DNA from: Trichoplax adhaerens
Lineage: Eukaryota; Placozoa; Uniplacotomia; Trichoplacea; Trichoplacidae
Reading direction: 5' to 3'
Assembly: GCF_000150275.1 (NCBI RefSeq)
Contig: NW_002060947.1
Span: 2,531,740 to 2,595,739, forward strand
Length of the DNA stretch: 64,000 bases
Shown: piece by piece, positions 1 through 18,595 of the stretch
How positions within the stretch are numbered: the first letter of the stretch is position 1
How the letters are laid out: each line of letters starts with the position of its first letter
Position numbers and translations under genes: made by a program
The notes under the pieces: model-generated
The model's input: the letters and a program-made list of their open reading frames with translations, nothing else
Told to the model about the DNA's origin: nothing
Database searches by the model: none

Positions 1-1
1 A

Positions 2-483
2 AGTGACCTAGTAGGATTAAATCGGGCGAACCCTTGTGGCTTTCTCTTTACAAGTGCCTTGATGTTGCGACACTTAGGGTAGGTTTCTCGTCTTTATCTT
101 ATAGCCAAATTTCCTGTACATAATTATTCCTTCAACAGTGCTCGCAAACCTGTAATAAGCGACGTCACTCTAATTCATAATATAGTTTGGATGATTATGC
201 CGATATCATCGAAAGCGCCGTTAGGACGACAATCAAGAATGGGAAGGTACTACTAGTAGAGAGATGAAACTAAATATTTTAGTAAAAAGATTAGAGTCCT
301 TATAGAATGATGAAATTTGCTGTCATTTTTTATTCCTTAAAGCTTCTAATCTGCTCATTTTTGCAGTTAAATTAATTAAGAAATAATATATCCTTCTATT
401 AGTGCCGTACGCCTGATATCCAAGGGGATAGAACAACTGCAGATTTTATTGATGCAGTAATAAAAGAAATAGATGTTCAATAA
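2..483 (+). CDS. IDH3B: NAD-dependent isocitrate dehydrogenase subunit (beta/gamma type), C-terminal exons only
   Basis: Mitochondrial TCA-cycle enzyme subunit; the IDH3 heteromer converts isocitrate and NAD to 2-oxoglutarate, CO2 and NADH. Only the last three exons lie in the window: 2-78, 186-246 and 403-483, all with GT-AG borders and matching phase. They read ANP-CG-LFTSALMLRHLGL, then DDYADIIESAVRTTIKNGK, then RTPDIQGDRTTADFIDAVI and a TAA stop. The ANP...MLRHL segment and the final (R)TPDI-GG-like/TT-DFI block are the conserved C-terminus of the family. MLRHL plus the K-x-RT segment favours the regulatory beta subunit; TPDI also occurs in gamma, and alpha is unlikely because its end differs. 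The gene is cut by the left window edge, and DLD follows on the same strand. Confidence 0.85.
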
Positions 484-1351
484 CCTTACTGTTTTTGTTT
501 ATCGTTTTGGTATGATCAAAATGGTAATATAGCCGTGCTTGGCTAAAATACTTCATAAACGATAACTACAGTATATCTGAAGATTCATCCTTAATACAAC
601 TTAAAATATGCGATATACTGCAGAACACAAGTCTCGTTTATAAATAAATATTTCATCAGAAATATACAGTACAGTATACTATACAGTCCATTCATTAAGA
701 CTACCAAGGTAAACATATTATACAATTTAATTTATCATGCTGTAAATTGGCTCCAAGTAAAACATACGCATTAATTGAGGTTTTAGCGGTTTGCAAATAC
801 TAATCTTTCGTTAACAATCCTGCAGCAACTGCGATTAAAATTTCAGCATGAGAATTAAATGTTTTTTGTACAGTACAGTACAGTAGACTCAGCTGAAACT
901 GTCCTACTGTGCTACAAGTAGTCACTAGTTACTGCCCCACTACTATACGTACTGTATAGTGTATAGTAGTAGCAGTACTGTATACTGTGTATATAGCAGT
1001 GGCGTAGCAGCAATACAGGGACCTCTCTTCTAGCTTTTAGTACAGTTGTGCGGGTGAAATCCTACTGAATATAATGGTTTTAATTTAAATTAATTATTGA
1101 CGTAACACTACGTCTGCACGACGAAGTAATGGTACAATACAGCCATTCAAAACTGTACTAAAAATACAGTACTGTAGTCACGGTATAAAGTTACTGAACC
1201 TCTGACAGGTCTATCAAATGGTACAGTAATACTGTACTATCTGTTAAATGAGCACATTATCGTAAAGCGACGGGAGTTTGTACTAGTCTCACTTGAAACG
1301 TACTGTACAGTTTAATATCTGAAACGGTACACTGTACTGTTCACGATTGTC

Positions 1352-1515
1352 ATCCAAATTAGCCGCTTGATTTTGTACTGTACAGTTTCGGTGGTAGCGT
1401 ATACTATGTACTGTACTGTACTGTGCAGTAGAACGAGCAGAAAAATGATAAACCTTATTATTTTGAACTGAAGAACCGCTAGGCGTCCCTCTCTCTTGCT
1501 CTACAGTACAGTAGT
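1352..1515 (-). repeat. Dispersed repeat family A, copy 1
   Basis: This stretch, read on the minus strand, shares ordered blocks with 21949-22094 and 48185-48456: an AGAGAGGGACG block, a CAAAATAAT-like block, CTTATCATTTTTCTG-like, CTACCACCGAAAC and CAAGCGGCTAATTTGG. Between blocks the copies differ by indels and by inserted GTAC palindromes. No coding capacity is visible. It looks like a short non-autonomous transposon or its relic; the termini are not defined. Confidence 0.6.
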
Positions 1516-1550
1516 CTACTAGACTTTACACTGTACAGTACAGTACAGCC

Positions 1551-1972
1551 ATGGACTACAGTACTGCACGTAGAAGAAGACCTGGACTGACCTATCCCTC
1601 GGACAGGCGGACTTTTCTTACCAAATGAGGCCACAAATATCAAAAAAACGGCTTCTTACTGTAGATCAACCTTCCGTGTCTGTTTTTTAAATCACTGGTA
1701 CTAATTTAAGTAACATCTATGATCTTATATAACTGTTTCTAAGCAGAATTTAGTAACGTAATAAACTATTACTCAACCCTTTAATTTAATTTAGAAAAAT
1801 CAGTCAATTTAAAATCGACCATCGGTATACTAAAGTACTGTACAGTGTACATACTAGTACTGTCATGATGAAGTGTTTGAACAAATATTTTAACGAAATG
1901 AGGCCGAAAAGGTCTGTCCGTCCAAGAGTAAACAGTCCAGGTCTTCTTTAGGTAATCGATGGTACAGCATAC
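1551..1972. repeat. Foldback (inverted-repeat) element, about 420 bp
   Basis: The left end reads CATGGACTAC...AGAAGACCTGGACTG (about 1551-1591). The right end, reverse complemented, reads CATCGATTAC...AAGAAGACCTGGACTG (about 1935-1972). Just inside, both arms carry related GGACAG and CTTTTC blocks and a CAAATGAGGCC/CGAAATGAGGCC pair. The arms are inverted relative to each other, as in a foldback or MITE-like element. AGAAGACC also occurs in the small foldback at 58005-58050. Confidence 0.5.
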
Positions 1973-2081
1973 TGTGTGCATGTACTGCACTTATGATCAT
2001 ATGCAGAACAGAACTTTCTAATATAATACTGTAGTCTATATTCATATAATTTAGCGATTCAATTCCTCCTCATCCTTCAGC

Positions 2082-7459
<5,378 letters not shown>

Positions 7460-10400
7460 CTTACAAATCAGTAAACCTGGCACAATCTTTATGCATCTGT
7501 AATTTGATAGATTCCTAGTATTCTCGGTTATTAAATTAGAAAATTGGTTATTTCATTGCTATTCAATATTTGTTAATGTTTTCTATATTTCGAATCCAAT
7601 GCATAATGGATTACGTACAAGTAATTATACTGTACAGATATTTCAAAATGCAATATCACCTTATTGATTACTCTTGCATGCGAATGAACAGCATTAGTAA
7701 CTATCTCAATTACGCAGTTTATATTCAGCCTTTAAATATAATTATTCTAGCCTCCGCAAGTAAATTCCTTTATTGAGAGACCAGTTGCTTACCCTTTTAA
7801 TCCATCGAAGTTTCTTGACTCCCATTTGTTCCCTGGTAGTAGTTTGTGTAAAGCAATGAGTATAATTTACTAGATCATTACATATTTTTGGTCTAAAATT
7901 CATGTACGAGCTTAAACTTTTAAGTATGTTATCATGAAATGTGAGGATTTGCGTACACATCATACAAACGCTACGATACGATTATGTAAACCAATCGATT
8001 AGGGCCCACCCCATACAATCAATCTGATGTGCAAATATTTCCTTCTATCTAATTTACCCATTTATAAATATTGTATATGTTGCAGTGCATCTGAAAACCA
8101 ACAGCGTACCGGTAAATAATTATATCGTAATTTAATTTTCAGAGCAAACTTAAAAAAATATAGTTTCTTAGTCCAAGATTAGTTGAATTTAATCTGCTTA
8201 GTCGGTTCGATATGATAGGAGTTCCTGAACTAAATTATATAATTCCCTTACACTAATTCATTATGAGCTTACTAGTGTAAATCCTGAGCAAATAATGAAC
8301 CTGCGTATGAATACATTCACAGTAAGTTATTAGCATCACAATCTATGGAAAGCATATAAGCTTTCAATTTTTTTCAAAACCAAACTCAAATCGAAGCCTA
8401 AAAATGGTGGTATGTACTCCGTCTGTACGGACGACTCTATAGTTGCACCAGCACAGCATAGCATATGAAAAGATTGCTATGTAAGGAAATACGATTGAGT
8501 ATACATAATCTACACATGTATGATCATGATTTTATAGAAAACGTTAAAAATGATTATATTCCAACTTTCTCGCTGCGCGTATACCCTGAAATTACGGTGT
8601 ATGCGTACACTAGCATTACTGGTAACTAAATGATTAATTTTAAATAAACATAATTACACCCCGCCAAAATAAAAAAGGGGCGGGCACTGTACTAAGTTGG
8701 ACTAATTAATTAACCTTCTATTAATGCACAATTGTACTGTACGGTCCGGTCCTATGCTCCTATTTTCCCGGCAATAAGTAATTCGGAAACACATAAATCT
8801 AGCTTGTGAATCCATTACTTAGAGTTAAATTTGTGAATTAGACCATCGAAGAACCCGAATAAGCTCTCTATTTCGCAAACAACTATAACTTTATTTATCA
8901 TTTTGGCATCATTTATGCAGTTTCTTTAAGAATTATTATTGATTAATACATCTACTATATATGCACCGTTTAACTGTCTTTAATTAAAACACGTTTGCCA
9001 TGCTGTGGATTTAGCCGGATATATACGTGTACGTGTGTGTATGTATAGTATACAATCCATGTATACGTGTATATGTACGCCAAGGAATTTAAATTTTTAT
9101 GATTAAAGTCATTGAGACTTATGATTAGGTTTGAGGTTCCAGTATCGAAAATTTGGGGCTTTAATAGTTTAGCTGCATTGCACAGTGTAGTAATTCAAGG
9201 CCAGCACCTGTTATTCTCGACGACAATCATTAACTGCAACCGTGTGGAGACGCCAAGTTATAAGGATGCACGGTATCAATCTAGTTCAGGCGTACTTTCA
9301 CATCAGATTACAACGTATATCATCATGAGAGTTCTGCCACGTAGAGAATACAAATCACAAATCCATCTACTTATGTATACATTTTGTGCTGTTATAGGCA
9401 AACTTCAGCATAGCCGTATCTTCGAGCAGATCTAGAGTATCATACAAGTTATGTATTTGATTATAATCATAATATAATCACCCTCGATCACACTAAAGTC
9501 ATTAACTGTACAGTATTTAATTTATTTTTCGATTACAATTTACTAGACGCAGTTATGACATCAAATTGTTACAAAGTTTTTAAAATTTCTCAACGATCGT
9601 TAATCAAAAATTGATCACACAAGAGATCTTGATGAATGGAATAATTGATCGTTCCGTCACGCGACGAAACATTGTTGCATTATTTTATACCTCCTATGAA
9701 AGTATATAATACACCTCTATACTTGGAACTTCGATATTGATCAATTTAATAGTTGTAATAAAAATTGTACCCATTTCTTAGTCAGAAGGTCAAGATTATT
9801 TATACATTATAATCAATGTCTTTATATTCAAATCATCAATAACTTCGGTCTGTACGCGTACAACTGCACACTTGGACCGGGTTTTACAAGCGTATTTATA
9901 GCACTATGACTAAATATTACATCGAACATCTTAAATTTATAGCGATATAAATTCTGTTACGAACTATAAAATCAATGATTTCGTTGTTTCAAAGTGTATA
10001 TAATCTGTTTCATCAATAATAAGTCATTTTTCAGTTACTGTTGCAACTTGAAGTTAACTGGATTAATAAACGCTGACAACAGAAGGTTAACCTTCAATAT
10101 TCCTATTATATCCGATTCTGCATAACTCGTCATTGAAACGGAATTTAAAGTCGTCGACTACCACATTAAAAGTTGTTATCTAGGTCTCCTAGAGATAATA
10201 CTACTCTCTGTAATATACTATTCACAAAATTATAATCTACGTAGAAGTTCATGACTTCCTAATAAATTTGATAATCATTACTATTGCAGGTACGAACGAA
10301 TTCTCATGGGAAAAAAAATAGTGGATTGCCCCCCGAGACTAGTATACGTAACAAAGTAGTCGTACATAATATAGAATAAATGAATAGTTAATGATCCCGT

Positions 10401-11400
10401 GTAGAATTTCAGTCCTCCAGGGAAATGCTAATAATTTGTTTCTTAGTAAAATAACTTCTACTGCTGTTTTGATACACATAGGTAAAGCTTATGTATATAA
10501 TAATGTAGATCAACGACTTACTGTACATATAAACTTTTTAGATCGGATCACAGCTAGAAACGGACATTACTTTAATAGAGACTACGTTACGTTGCCAATT
10601 TTCCGCTAAATATTAGAAAGTCTAACAGCAATTATCAGATTTTTAAGGCAGAATCAAGAAAAATAGAGGTAACGTCCACTGTTGATTATAATATAAGTTA
10701 GAGATATTTTATGCTTTACTTTTCTTATTGCAGTTACTATTTAAGAACCAGCTTCTTTGTATTGCACCTAGATTAAGTGCATCTAAATCTTCGCTTCTGT
10801 TATTTTTAGAAGTAAAAAAGGATTTATGTTAATAACCAGGCTTAAGCTGCAATGTACAGTAACTATTTAATTTCTTAACGAATTTTATAGTTTAAAGAAA
10901 TCGCTTATATACGTCACCAACATTCATTCTTTAGATTAAAAATTTACAGCTCAAAATTCTGATTACAAACATCCTGCACTTTTCATATCTTCTTGATTTT
11001 TAGCTTAAAATCGTAATTTTTGTATAAAATTTATGGAAAAAGGGGTTAAAAGAGGCGTCGTTACATAAACCGTTATTTCTTATTAGTAGTTATTATAAAT
11101 TAACGAACAGTCAAGTATCTCTAACATGTGTTACTTTATCATATAATTCTAAAATACCATCTTTACGGCAAAAGGTTTTCGTGAAAGTATCTGCTAAACT
11201 GAGCAGCTTGCGTAATAACTACTAATATACACATTCAAAAATTCTCGAATTAACACGTTTCAGGTACCTCAATCTCCACTGGCAATAAGATCAAACAGAT
11301 CGGTTCAAACTTAGAACCTTTAAAATTATCGATATAACTCCGTAATCGCTAGGTACCATTGTCTGTTGTATACGGCCATAACCAATCTTATATTATCACA
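7460..11400. other. Intergenic, no gene recognised
   Basis: About 3.9 kb of AT-rich sequence between DLD and the pseudokinase gene. Open frames up to 107 codons (9112-9435) occur but show no family motif, no splice-consistent extension and no composition change. Few GTAC palindromes are present. The distal part may hold the promoter or 5' leader of the gene that starts at 11401. Confidence 0.6.
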
Positions 11401-14400
11401 ATGGAAAGAGAATTACCTATAGAAGATAAAAGACATAGCACGAGTAGCAATAGCACTATCGAATCAGAACAAGGCTCACTTTCTGCAGATACCCGCACGT
11501 TCCCTAGATTTGAAGAGATTGAATATGAATATTCTAATGAATTTGACGAAGATGAATCTACTCCCATCTGTTGCTGTTGTCCTTGCCTCGTAAGTCGCTG
11601 ATATAATCTATATAGTATTATTATATAGACATTTCTCGTCTCACTAATGCAGAAATGAGATCCTACTAGAGCTGACATTAATGAATACTGAAAACTTTAC
11701 AGTTTGCATATTTTTATGTATATATTTGCGGATGTACTGTTTCTTTATAAAATTTTACCCAAGATAACATAATAAACTTGTATTTTAAGAGAAGAAAATC
11801 AGGACTAAAAAATTCGTCGTCTAAACAGCTACACTTAAATAAGTTAGCTGCGAATAAACTCATGCTAAAGAAGTTCAAGAAAAATTCTTATAGTGTTTCG
11901 GAAATAGAAAAAAGTTATGGTACCGTGGATACATCTTCAAGTGATAGTCAAGAAGATAAAGAGCAGGAATTGCTTCTTGTACCAAATTATATTGATAAGA
12001 TTAGGGAAGCAACTTATCGACGCGAACGTGCTAAAGGTCACAGCAACATCTATAAATCGCGATTTAAGAAAGACAGAAAAGGTAAGAGCTAATATAAAAT
12101 ACCGCCTCCACATCCGTCACCTTATGGACATTATCAAGTCTGATATAACTGGATTAGTAAATCGATATGCCAGATATTGATTGGTAATTTAATACAGTAC
12201 CTGGTAATGCAGCAGTATGTGCGGATTATTCTTTCAATAATTATTTCTAAAATCGATACAATATTTTTAATCAAATCATCGAAAGAAACTACCCTAGTTA
12301 GTCGATACCTGGTAGTACAGTACACTGTAACTGCTGCTGTGAGTGTAAACATGAAGTTTAATTTCATAAAATATTGTAGAAGCCGAGATTTCATCTAATT
12401 GTTCTGGAGAAGACAATATCTAAGAAATACAAATAGCTACGTATCATCATATAGTTACTATATGATTGGCAACATGCAGTATAAATTATGCATTCTTAAT
12501 GAGAACATTCTATAAATTCTAGCAACCAGATTATGGATTTATATTGTACATTTACAATAATTTTACATTAAGATTTTTTTTTAGAAAATGATATATATCC
12601 GCCTCCTTCTTCAATAAAATCTCAAGAAAATCTGGTAAAAAGTATTATATGTATTTTTCCTTTCAATTGTGCAATATTATATTGCCGTATCTATCTAAGA
12701 TAACATTTGAATAGTTTATTATTCTGAATGCGGTTACTACGGTATAGTGTTAAAGCACTTAGTCACATATGGATTAGCACATATTATATCTACGATTGGG
12801 TAACTAATAAATAAAATTAGAAGTTCAAGATATAGAATCACTAAATCTATTAAATTCAAAATGCAATAATTCACAATGGTATAAAGTTTGGTCAGGGAAA
12901 ATAAGAAAATATGAAATTAAGCTAATCAACTTATGTTTAAAGGAAATAAGCTTCAAGACTTAAAAAGATTTTTATAAAACTAGAAATTTTCTAAGACCGT
13001 GTGTGTTCTTCATGTAAAGATAAAAATTAACAACACTTCTATTCCTAATCAAGTATTGCTTTTAGATAGAACTACTAGACTTTTGCACTTACCCCTAATA
13101 TTTATGCTATACAAATGTGAACACTATCAGTATAGCAGGAATGTTCTGCATATTATTTTCTACTTAGCGCAATAATAATTAGCTGAGTACCTAAATCGTG
13201 CTACGCCGGAAAATTTACTGCTATGCACTGCATTAGTAACGACAAGTTATAGAATTAATGGCCTGCTGTAGGTTATCCGTCATTCTAAGTGCACTGTAGC
13301 TAATAATCTACATCTCATCGTTATCTAATTACACCGTATATTCACACCAAAATCAACAAAAATATCTATGTTCACCCTTCCCCTCTCCCCCTCCCACGCT
13401 GATCTACAGGCCGATAAATTCTATAGTCTAAAGTCTTCTTTACAAAGTATTAGTTAATAACGCATAATTTTATCTATATTCGAATAAATTTATAATTTTA
13501 AATGTATTACTTTCTTTCTAATTTTTGACGAATAGGATTTTAAAGATCAAATTAACGAAGAAAGCTTACTTAATCACGGATATTATGGCTCAGTATATAT
13601 CGTTAAATACGGTAACGATAAAGCGATACTCAAAAAATGGGGTAAAGAGGTATGATACAAAAATGTGTCAATCAATCATATCGAAGGTGGATACTGTACC
13701 TACCAGCGGAATTGAAAACGTATCTTATTGTTCATGTTATAACGAAAGCTGTGGTTAATACTATCAACTGAAGAATAAACTGCAGTAGTAATTTGAAGCC
13801 GTAATTAATACTAACAACTACTAGCATTAAAAGATTTGAAATTAAGTAGCCAAGTGAATCATGGATCCGACTATGATCACTTTTTACACATAGTTGCAAT
13901 AACTACAACTAAATAAGACTAGGCTATGGGTTGCCAGACTAACAATACCAGAGTCAGATAGGCTATTTGACAGTTTCTATTACTATTTAATTAATAATAG
14001 TTAATAACTTAATCGGAGATTTTATGCTGAATGTGACGCTACTTTTAAATATCTTAAATAGCGATGCATCTGGATAAACTGTGACTCGCAATGTTGAAAA
14101 TGTCGGAATAGATTTAATTTCTTACTGAATGTTTTTGATTTGATATTTATTTGGTGCCTCTTATATATTATATAGTTTACAACTATTACTGAGGAGAATA
14201 GTAGCATTGTTGATTACCTGTTGACGTAAGTATAGAATCATTATTCCTCAACTGACTAAAAAATACGTAAATCGTGTAAGACTCGACCCTAAGACAGCTT
14301 TTTAACGTTATTTCGTTGTAAGATTGCAACATGATATCATTTTTAATCATCTATCAAAATTAAACATATTTAATCGCCTTCGATAAAACAGGTTAAACCA

Positions 14401-16045
14401 TCCAAACATCCTACCAATTCATTGTTACTGCGTATCAGTAGGCGGCGTTTTAGAAAAATTTGCAATATCTTCTTTAAGATCTAGAATATCGATAGAGGTA
14501 AGCTCCCTTATTACATCTTTCGTTTAATATTATTGATAAATTATTCAGTTATCAATTGCGATCGCCCTGTGAAAGAAGATTAGTATGGATTATAATATCA
14601 ATGGCATTTAGTAATAGTTTATACGGTATATTGTAAGAAATTATAAGTTTTATAATCCTCTGTTATCCTAGCATGATGTACCATCAATGCAAAAATTTAC
14701 TTAGATAAAATAATAAATAAATTATTCTAATTTTCTTCTAGGCAAAAGAAAATATTTTTAATGCCATCGAACGTCTAAAATCCTTATTAGGTACAATAGA
14801 TGGAATCATTTTCTTACACAGTAAAAATGTTGTTCACAACAACTTGACAAGGTAAATTGCGCACTAGACTTTTAATTTTGAGATTTTAAAAGACAGAATG
14901 TACAAATATTACTAACATTCTCTAGTGAAAACATTTAATCCTTTTAGTATTAATTGTATGGAAGTCTTTAAAAAATTTAATATTTATATAAAATTACTAT
15001 TGTCAGCAATAATATCTTATTGGATATGGATGGTACTGTGAAGCTTAGCCATGGATGCATGGAAAGTATTATTTTAAGTCATGGATATCCAATCGTTAAG
15101 CGTCCTCTAAGAAAATATCCAGAAAAATTAGGTTACTTCAGTACTAACGCCATTGCGAACGATATAATCAAATCGAATGATATTTACAGCTATGGCGCCG
15201 TAAGCAGTAACATTTTACATCATATCATGAAATTATTTTAAGTATTTCTTATCATGAGTAACTAGAATTTATATTTTGGACCAGTTAATATGTTGCACCC
15301 CTAAAAAAATTAAATATTACTTCAATTATAGGTTCTACTGGAAGTGATAACTGGTGAGCTTCCTTATGCAAGTGACAGAGAACCGATTTTACTGGTGAAC
15401 AATAATGTTTATTTTTATATATATTATTTACCGCAATTAAATTCATTATTAAATTTGGTCTTATATCTAATTTAAAGCGAGAATTACTGAATGACTTCGA
15501 GATAGCGAACTTGAAAGATTCCAGGATCAGATGGCCAAAGTATCGAAAATCATTTAAAGGAATTACACATGTAAAGACTATGAGGAAAGATCTACTAAAT
15601 TTAGCGAAAACTTGTTTAAGACAAGGTACTGAAGTAAAAAGTGCATCAGAGGTGAGGTTCTTATTATTCTTGATCACAAGAATATATATCGCAATCCATC
15701 AATATTAGATTTATTTTATCAGAAACTTCGAAATCAATTCTTGAGAAAGCTATATCAAATATTACGTGAATTAGTAATTACACATTTCTAAGAGAAATTC
15801 AGATGTTATTAGTAGTGTATAGCAAGTCAACAATCAGAAGTATTCGTAATAACCAGATACCAAAGACTGATAGATAATATTCATTTTTACTGTAAATAGA
15901 ATACATTTAAAATTCTGACACTACTTAATGATATAAAATTTCAATACAAAACATTACTAATTTGTATTCCCTTTATTTACTGCAGGTCAAAGAAATATTG
16001 AGTGACTTAATCAAGGAGTACAACATCAAAGGATTGTTCAGTTGA
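11401..16045 (+). CDS. TKL/IRAK-like protein kinase-domain protein, predicted pseudokinase
   Basis: Exons: 11401-11589, 11790-12081, 12585-12641, probably 12821 to about 12890, 13536-13649, 14392-14497, 14742-14851, 15007-15199, 15332-15394, 15478-15651, 15986-16045. Two joins are unresolved (after 12821, and 13649 to 14392, where a short exon is probably missing). The N-terminus has an acidic stretch (EEIEYEYSNEFDEDE), then ICCCCPCLRRK, a Cys cluster that could be S-acylated next to basic residues, then a Lys/Ser-rich linker. The kinase domain begins near 13536: NHGYYGSVY (glycine loop with its first Gly lost), AILKK (beta-3 Lys kept), LNHPNILPI, FLHSKNVVHNNLTSNNILL (HRD became HNN), VKLSHG (DFG became SHG), DIYSYGAVLLEVITGELPY (alpha-F Asp kept). 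The catalytic Asp and the Mg-binding Asp are both absent, so catalysis is unlikely. The NILLD style and the C-lobe resemble IRAK/TKL kinases. No death domain is seen. A scaffold or allosteric role is inference. Confidence 0.75.
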
Positions 16046-18595
16046 AGCATTTTATTTAACAGACAGAGAAACAGCGTTCTAGGCTAGCGTGCTATCTTAT
16101 GAATGCATTAGTGGAAGTATCTTTCAGTTTTAAGCTCTTATATAGCATGTTAGCAAGCAACTTTATTCGATATCATAATACAATATAAGATGGAATGAAC
16201 TACCAATGCTAGCATTCATTAAAATTAAAAACAGAAAATAAAATGCAACGTTCTTAGCTACAATACATTATCACTCATAGTAAGAGCCAACATCTGCTTG
16301 GCTCATATTCTATTGAAGAAATAAGATTAAAAAAGTGCTATTACAGACTTAGAATCAGCTCTTCATAGACTGGTATTAACAGATTGACAGAAAAGGATCT
16401 TGTAGTGCATCCTTCATACCTCCATATAAATATTGTTACCTTACATAATAGAATTATAAGATATGTTGTTCTTAATTAATTTACTGGTATACATACAATA
16501 TACTTAAAATTAGTATATTAGTAAAAAGTGATACATAACACACATCACCTGGTGATAGGTGTTCTTTGTCACTCTGATCAGTTCCACTTCATTGGATCGT
16601 CATTAATATTTTTCAATTTAAACCTACGGGATATATATACATTCAGTTATTGGCATCGATAATAATACATATAAATTCGACTGTAAGTTATGCATTATGA
16701 ATGGGAAACAGATTTTTGACATTAAATTTGTTATTAAATATAGCTATACTTGCTGAGCAGGTGCAATTATCAATATTAAGGTTATTCAACTTGCAATAAG
16801 TTCATGCTTGGCTTGACTACTTTTATACTGTAGAATTGTCAAATTTTGTAATATGACATAATTCATATATTTCCTTCAATGTATGTATTGCTAGTATCAC
16901 AACATTGTCAGGTTTGAGTATAGATATATTTGATACAGCATATTAAGGTTATCTATATGCGTATGTGTATTCTCATTTTAACTTTATTAGTATGAAATAA
17001 TTTGTAGTGTCTTAATTAGCGAGATCTTGCCATTGTAGATTATCTCATGATCTATATAAGTAGGCCAAAGGTTTTACAAACTAAAACGTAATAAACGTTT
17101 AATTTTACAAAATAAAGGGCGATACCGTTTGACTAGCCACGACAAGAACTTATGCTAAACGTGATCATGCCTTTGTCAAATTACCGCTCTTTGATATTCG
17201 TCGTAATAGAGTCTCGCATAATTTTTCAAGAGGCTTTAGTTGAAGTACGGCATGGAAATATAATCATTTAATGTCCGAGACAATACAACAATTTCGAATT
17301 AAGGAATGTATCTATAAAGATTAGTATGAATGCATAACGTTTACGCTAAGTCTGAACTAGTATTAGCAATGCTTTAATGATTTGGGCAGATAATGTATAT
17401 CGACTATTACTGAATTATGCGTATATGGCTATTTCTTGAGGCAATGGTTTAACAAATATAGATTTTGAACTCTCGTATTCCAACTCAATCGTTACGAATG
17501 TGACATTTTTGACAGGAACCATAATTATTCATGTTTTTAATTTTCCAAAGTCAAAACGAAAATTCGAACTCAATATACTATAGTTACATAAGCATTTATC
17601 ATATGTAACTGAGTATAGGGCCATTTCCTTGCTATAAATTAAGTTACTGTATATTAAATTTTTGAAGACATTATCACGAAGTGTTTTCTATATGATCATG
17701 TACCGAATTGCCGATTACATAATTTTTCTTATATTTCTGTTGCCTAACGCTTAATGAATATTTCATCTTTCACTGAAGGATTTAAAGGACAAATAACCTA
17801 ATGTTATTAATAATATAATGATGGTTTGCGGTCTATTTGTATTGCTTAAATTAGATATTCTTTACAAATGTTTAATAAGAAAATCGCTCTAACACTTCGA
17901 AATCCCAAATACAGCCAAGGCAAATCAATTTAGAAAATTTAGTTTAATTTGTTGACATAGCGATAACCGCAATACCGGGCTTATTACTCAAATGTGATCA
18001 AGAATGTACTCTTTTATGCAGCTAACTTAAACTAATTGTTAATCTTGACAAATTTACAACATCATGGCCTACAGCACTTTATTTGTTCCGCAATATACAT
18101 TAATTCCTCTTTTTCCATATAGGTTACAACGTCATTCATGCTAACATTTTTCCCGCATCGATATTTCCATTCTTCCAAAATTTTTCTGATCATTATTTTT
18201 TCATCATTTATCACTTTGGTATATCTGGTAGAAAGTGTAGCAATCTCAGGTTTGGAAAATCCAAGACCACTAGCAAAGTCGGCCCATGAGATCTTTTCAG
18301 GTAGATTCCGAATGATGATACTGAAACAGTTTTCTATACATGTTGATAAAAGGCAGATTAATAACGGATATTGTACTATACCTATATCAAATAATTTACA
18401 AAACTAATGTCCAGTAAATAACGTGTGTTTACATGAGATACATTATACGATCTTGTTAACTCATTGGGTGTTAAAGAATTTTAGAATTAGGGTATGCATC
18501 CTGTAAACCTATGTAAAATAAAGCGAGTAATTGCTGCGACTATAAGACTAAGCGACTTACGCGGGCTTATCCTAAACTTTCGTCATTGAAATTTT
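16046..18595. other. Intergenic, no gene recognised
   Basis: About 2.5 kb of AT-rich DNA between the pseudokinase stop and the 3' end of the Sel1-like gene on the opposite strand (tail-to-tail). It is the expected location of both 3' UTRs. The one 89-codon frame (18138-18407) has no recognisable motif. Confidence 0.55.

Larger units (their letters stand above)
484..2081. repeat. Intergenic repeat block: (GTACW)n palindromes plus dispersed and foldback elements
   Basis: No gene is seen between the IDH3 stop and the first DLD exon. The stretch is dense in GTACTGTAC/GTACAGTAC strings (for example around 660-680, 870-880, 945-980, 1300-1435, 1500-1565 and 1830-1870). It also holds one copy of the dispersed family described separately (1352-1515, minus orientation) and a larger inverted-repeat structure at 1551-1972. 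Small open frames here are read-through of repeat DNA. Confidence 0.75.

Noticed and set aside
9112-9435. 107-codon open frame, plus strand
   Set aside because: No family motif, no splice-consistent neighbours and no composition change; its length is within chance for a 3.9 kb gap on two strands.
15285-15677. 130-codon open frame, minus strand
   Set aside because: Antisense to two in-phase exons of the pseudokinase gene (15332-15394 and 15478-15651).
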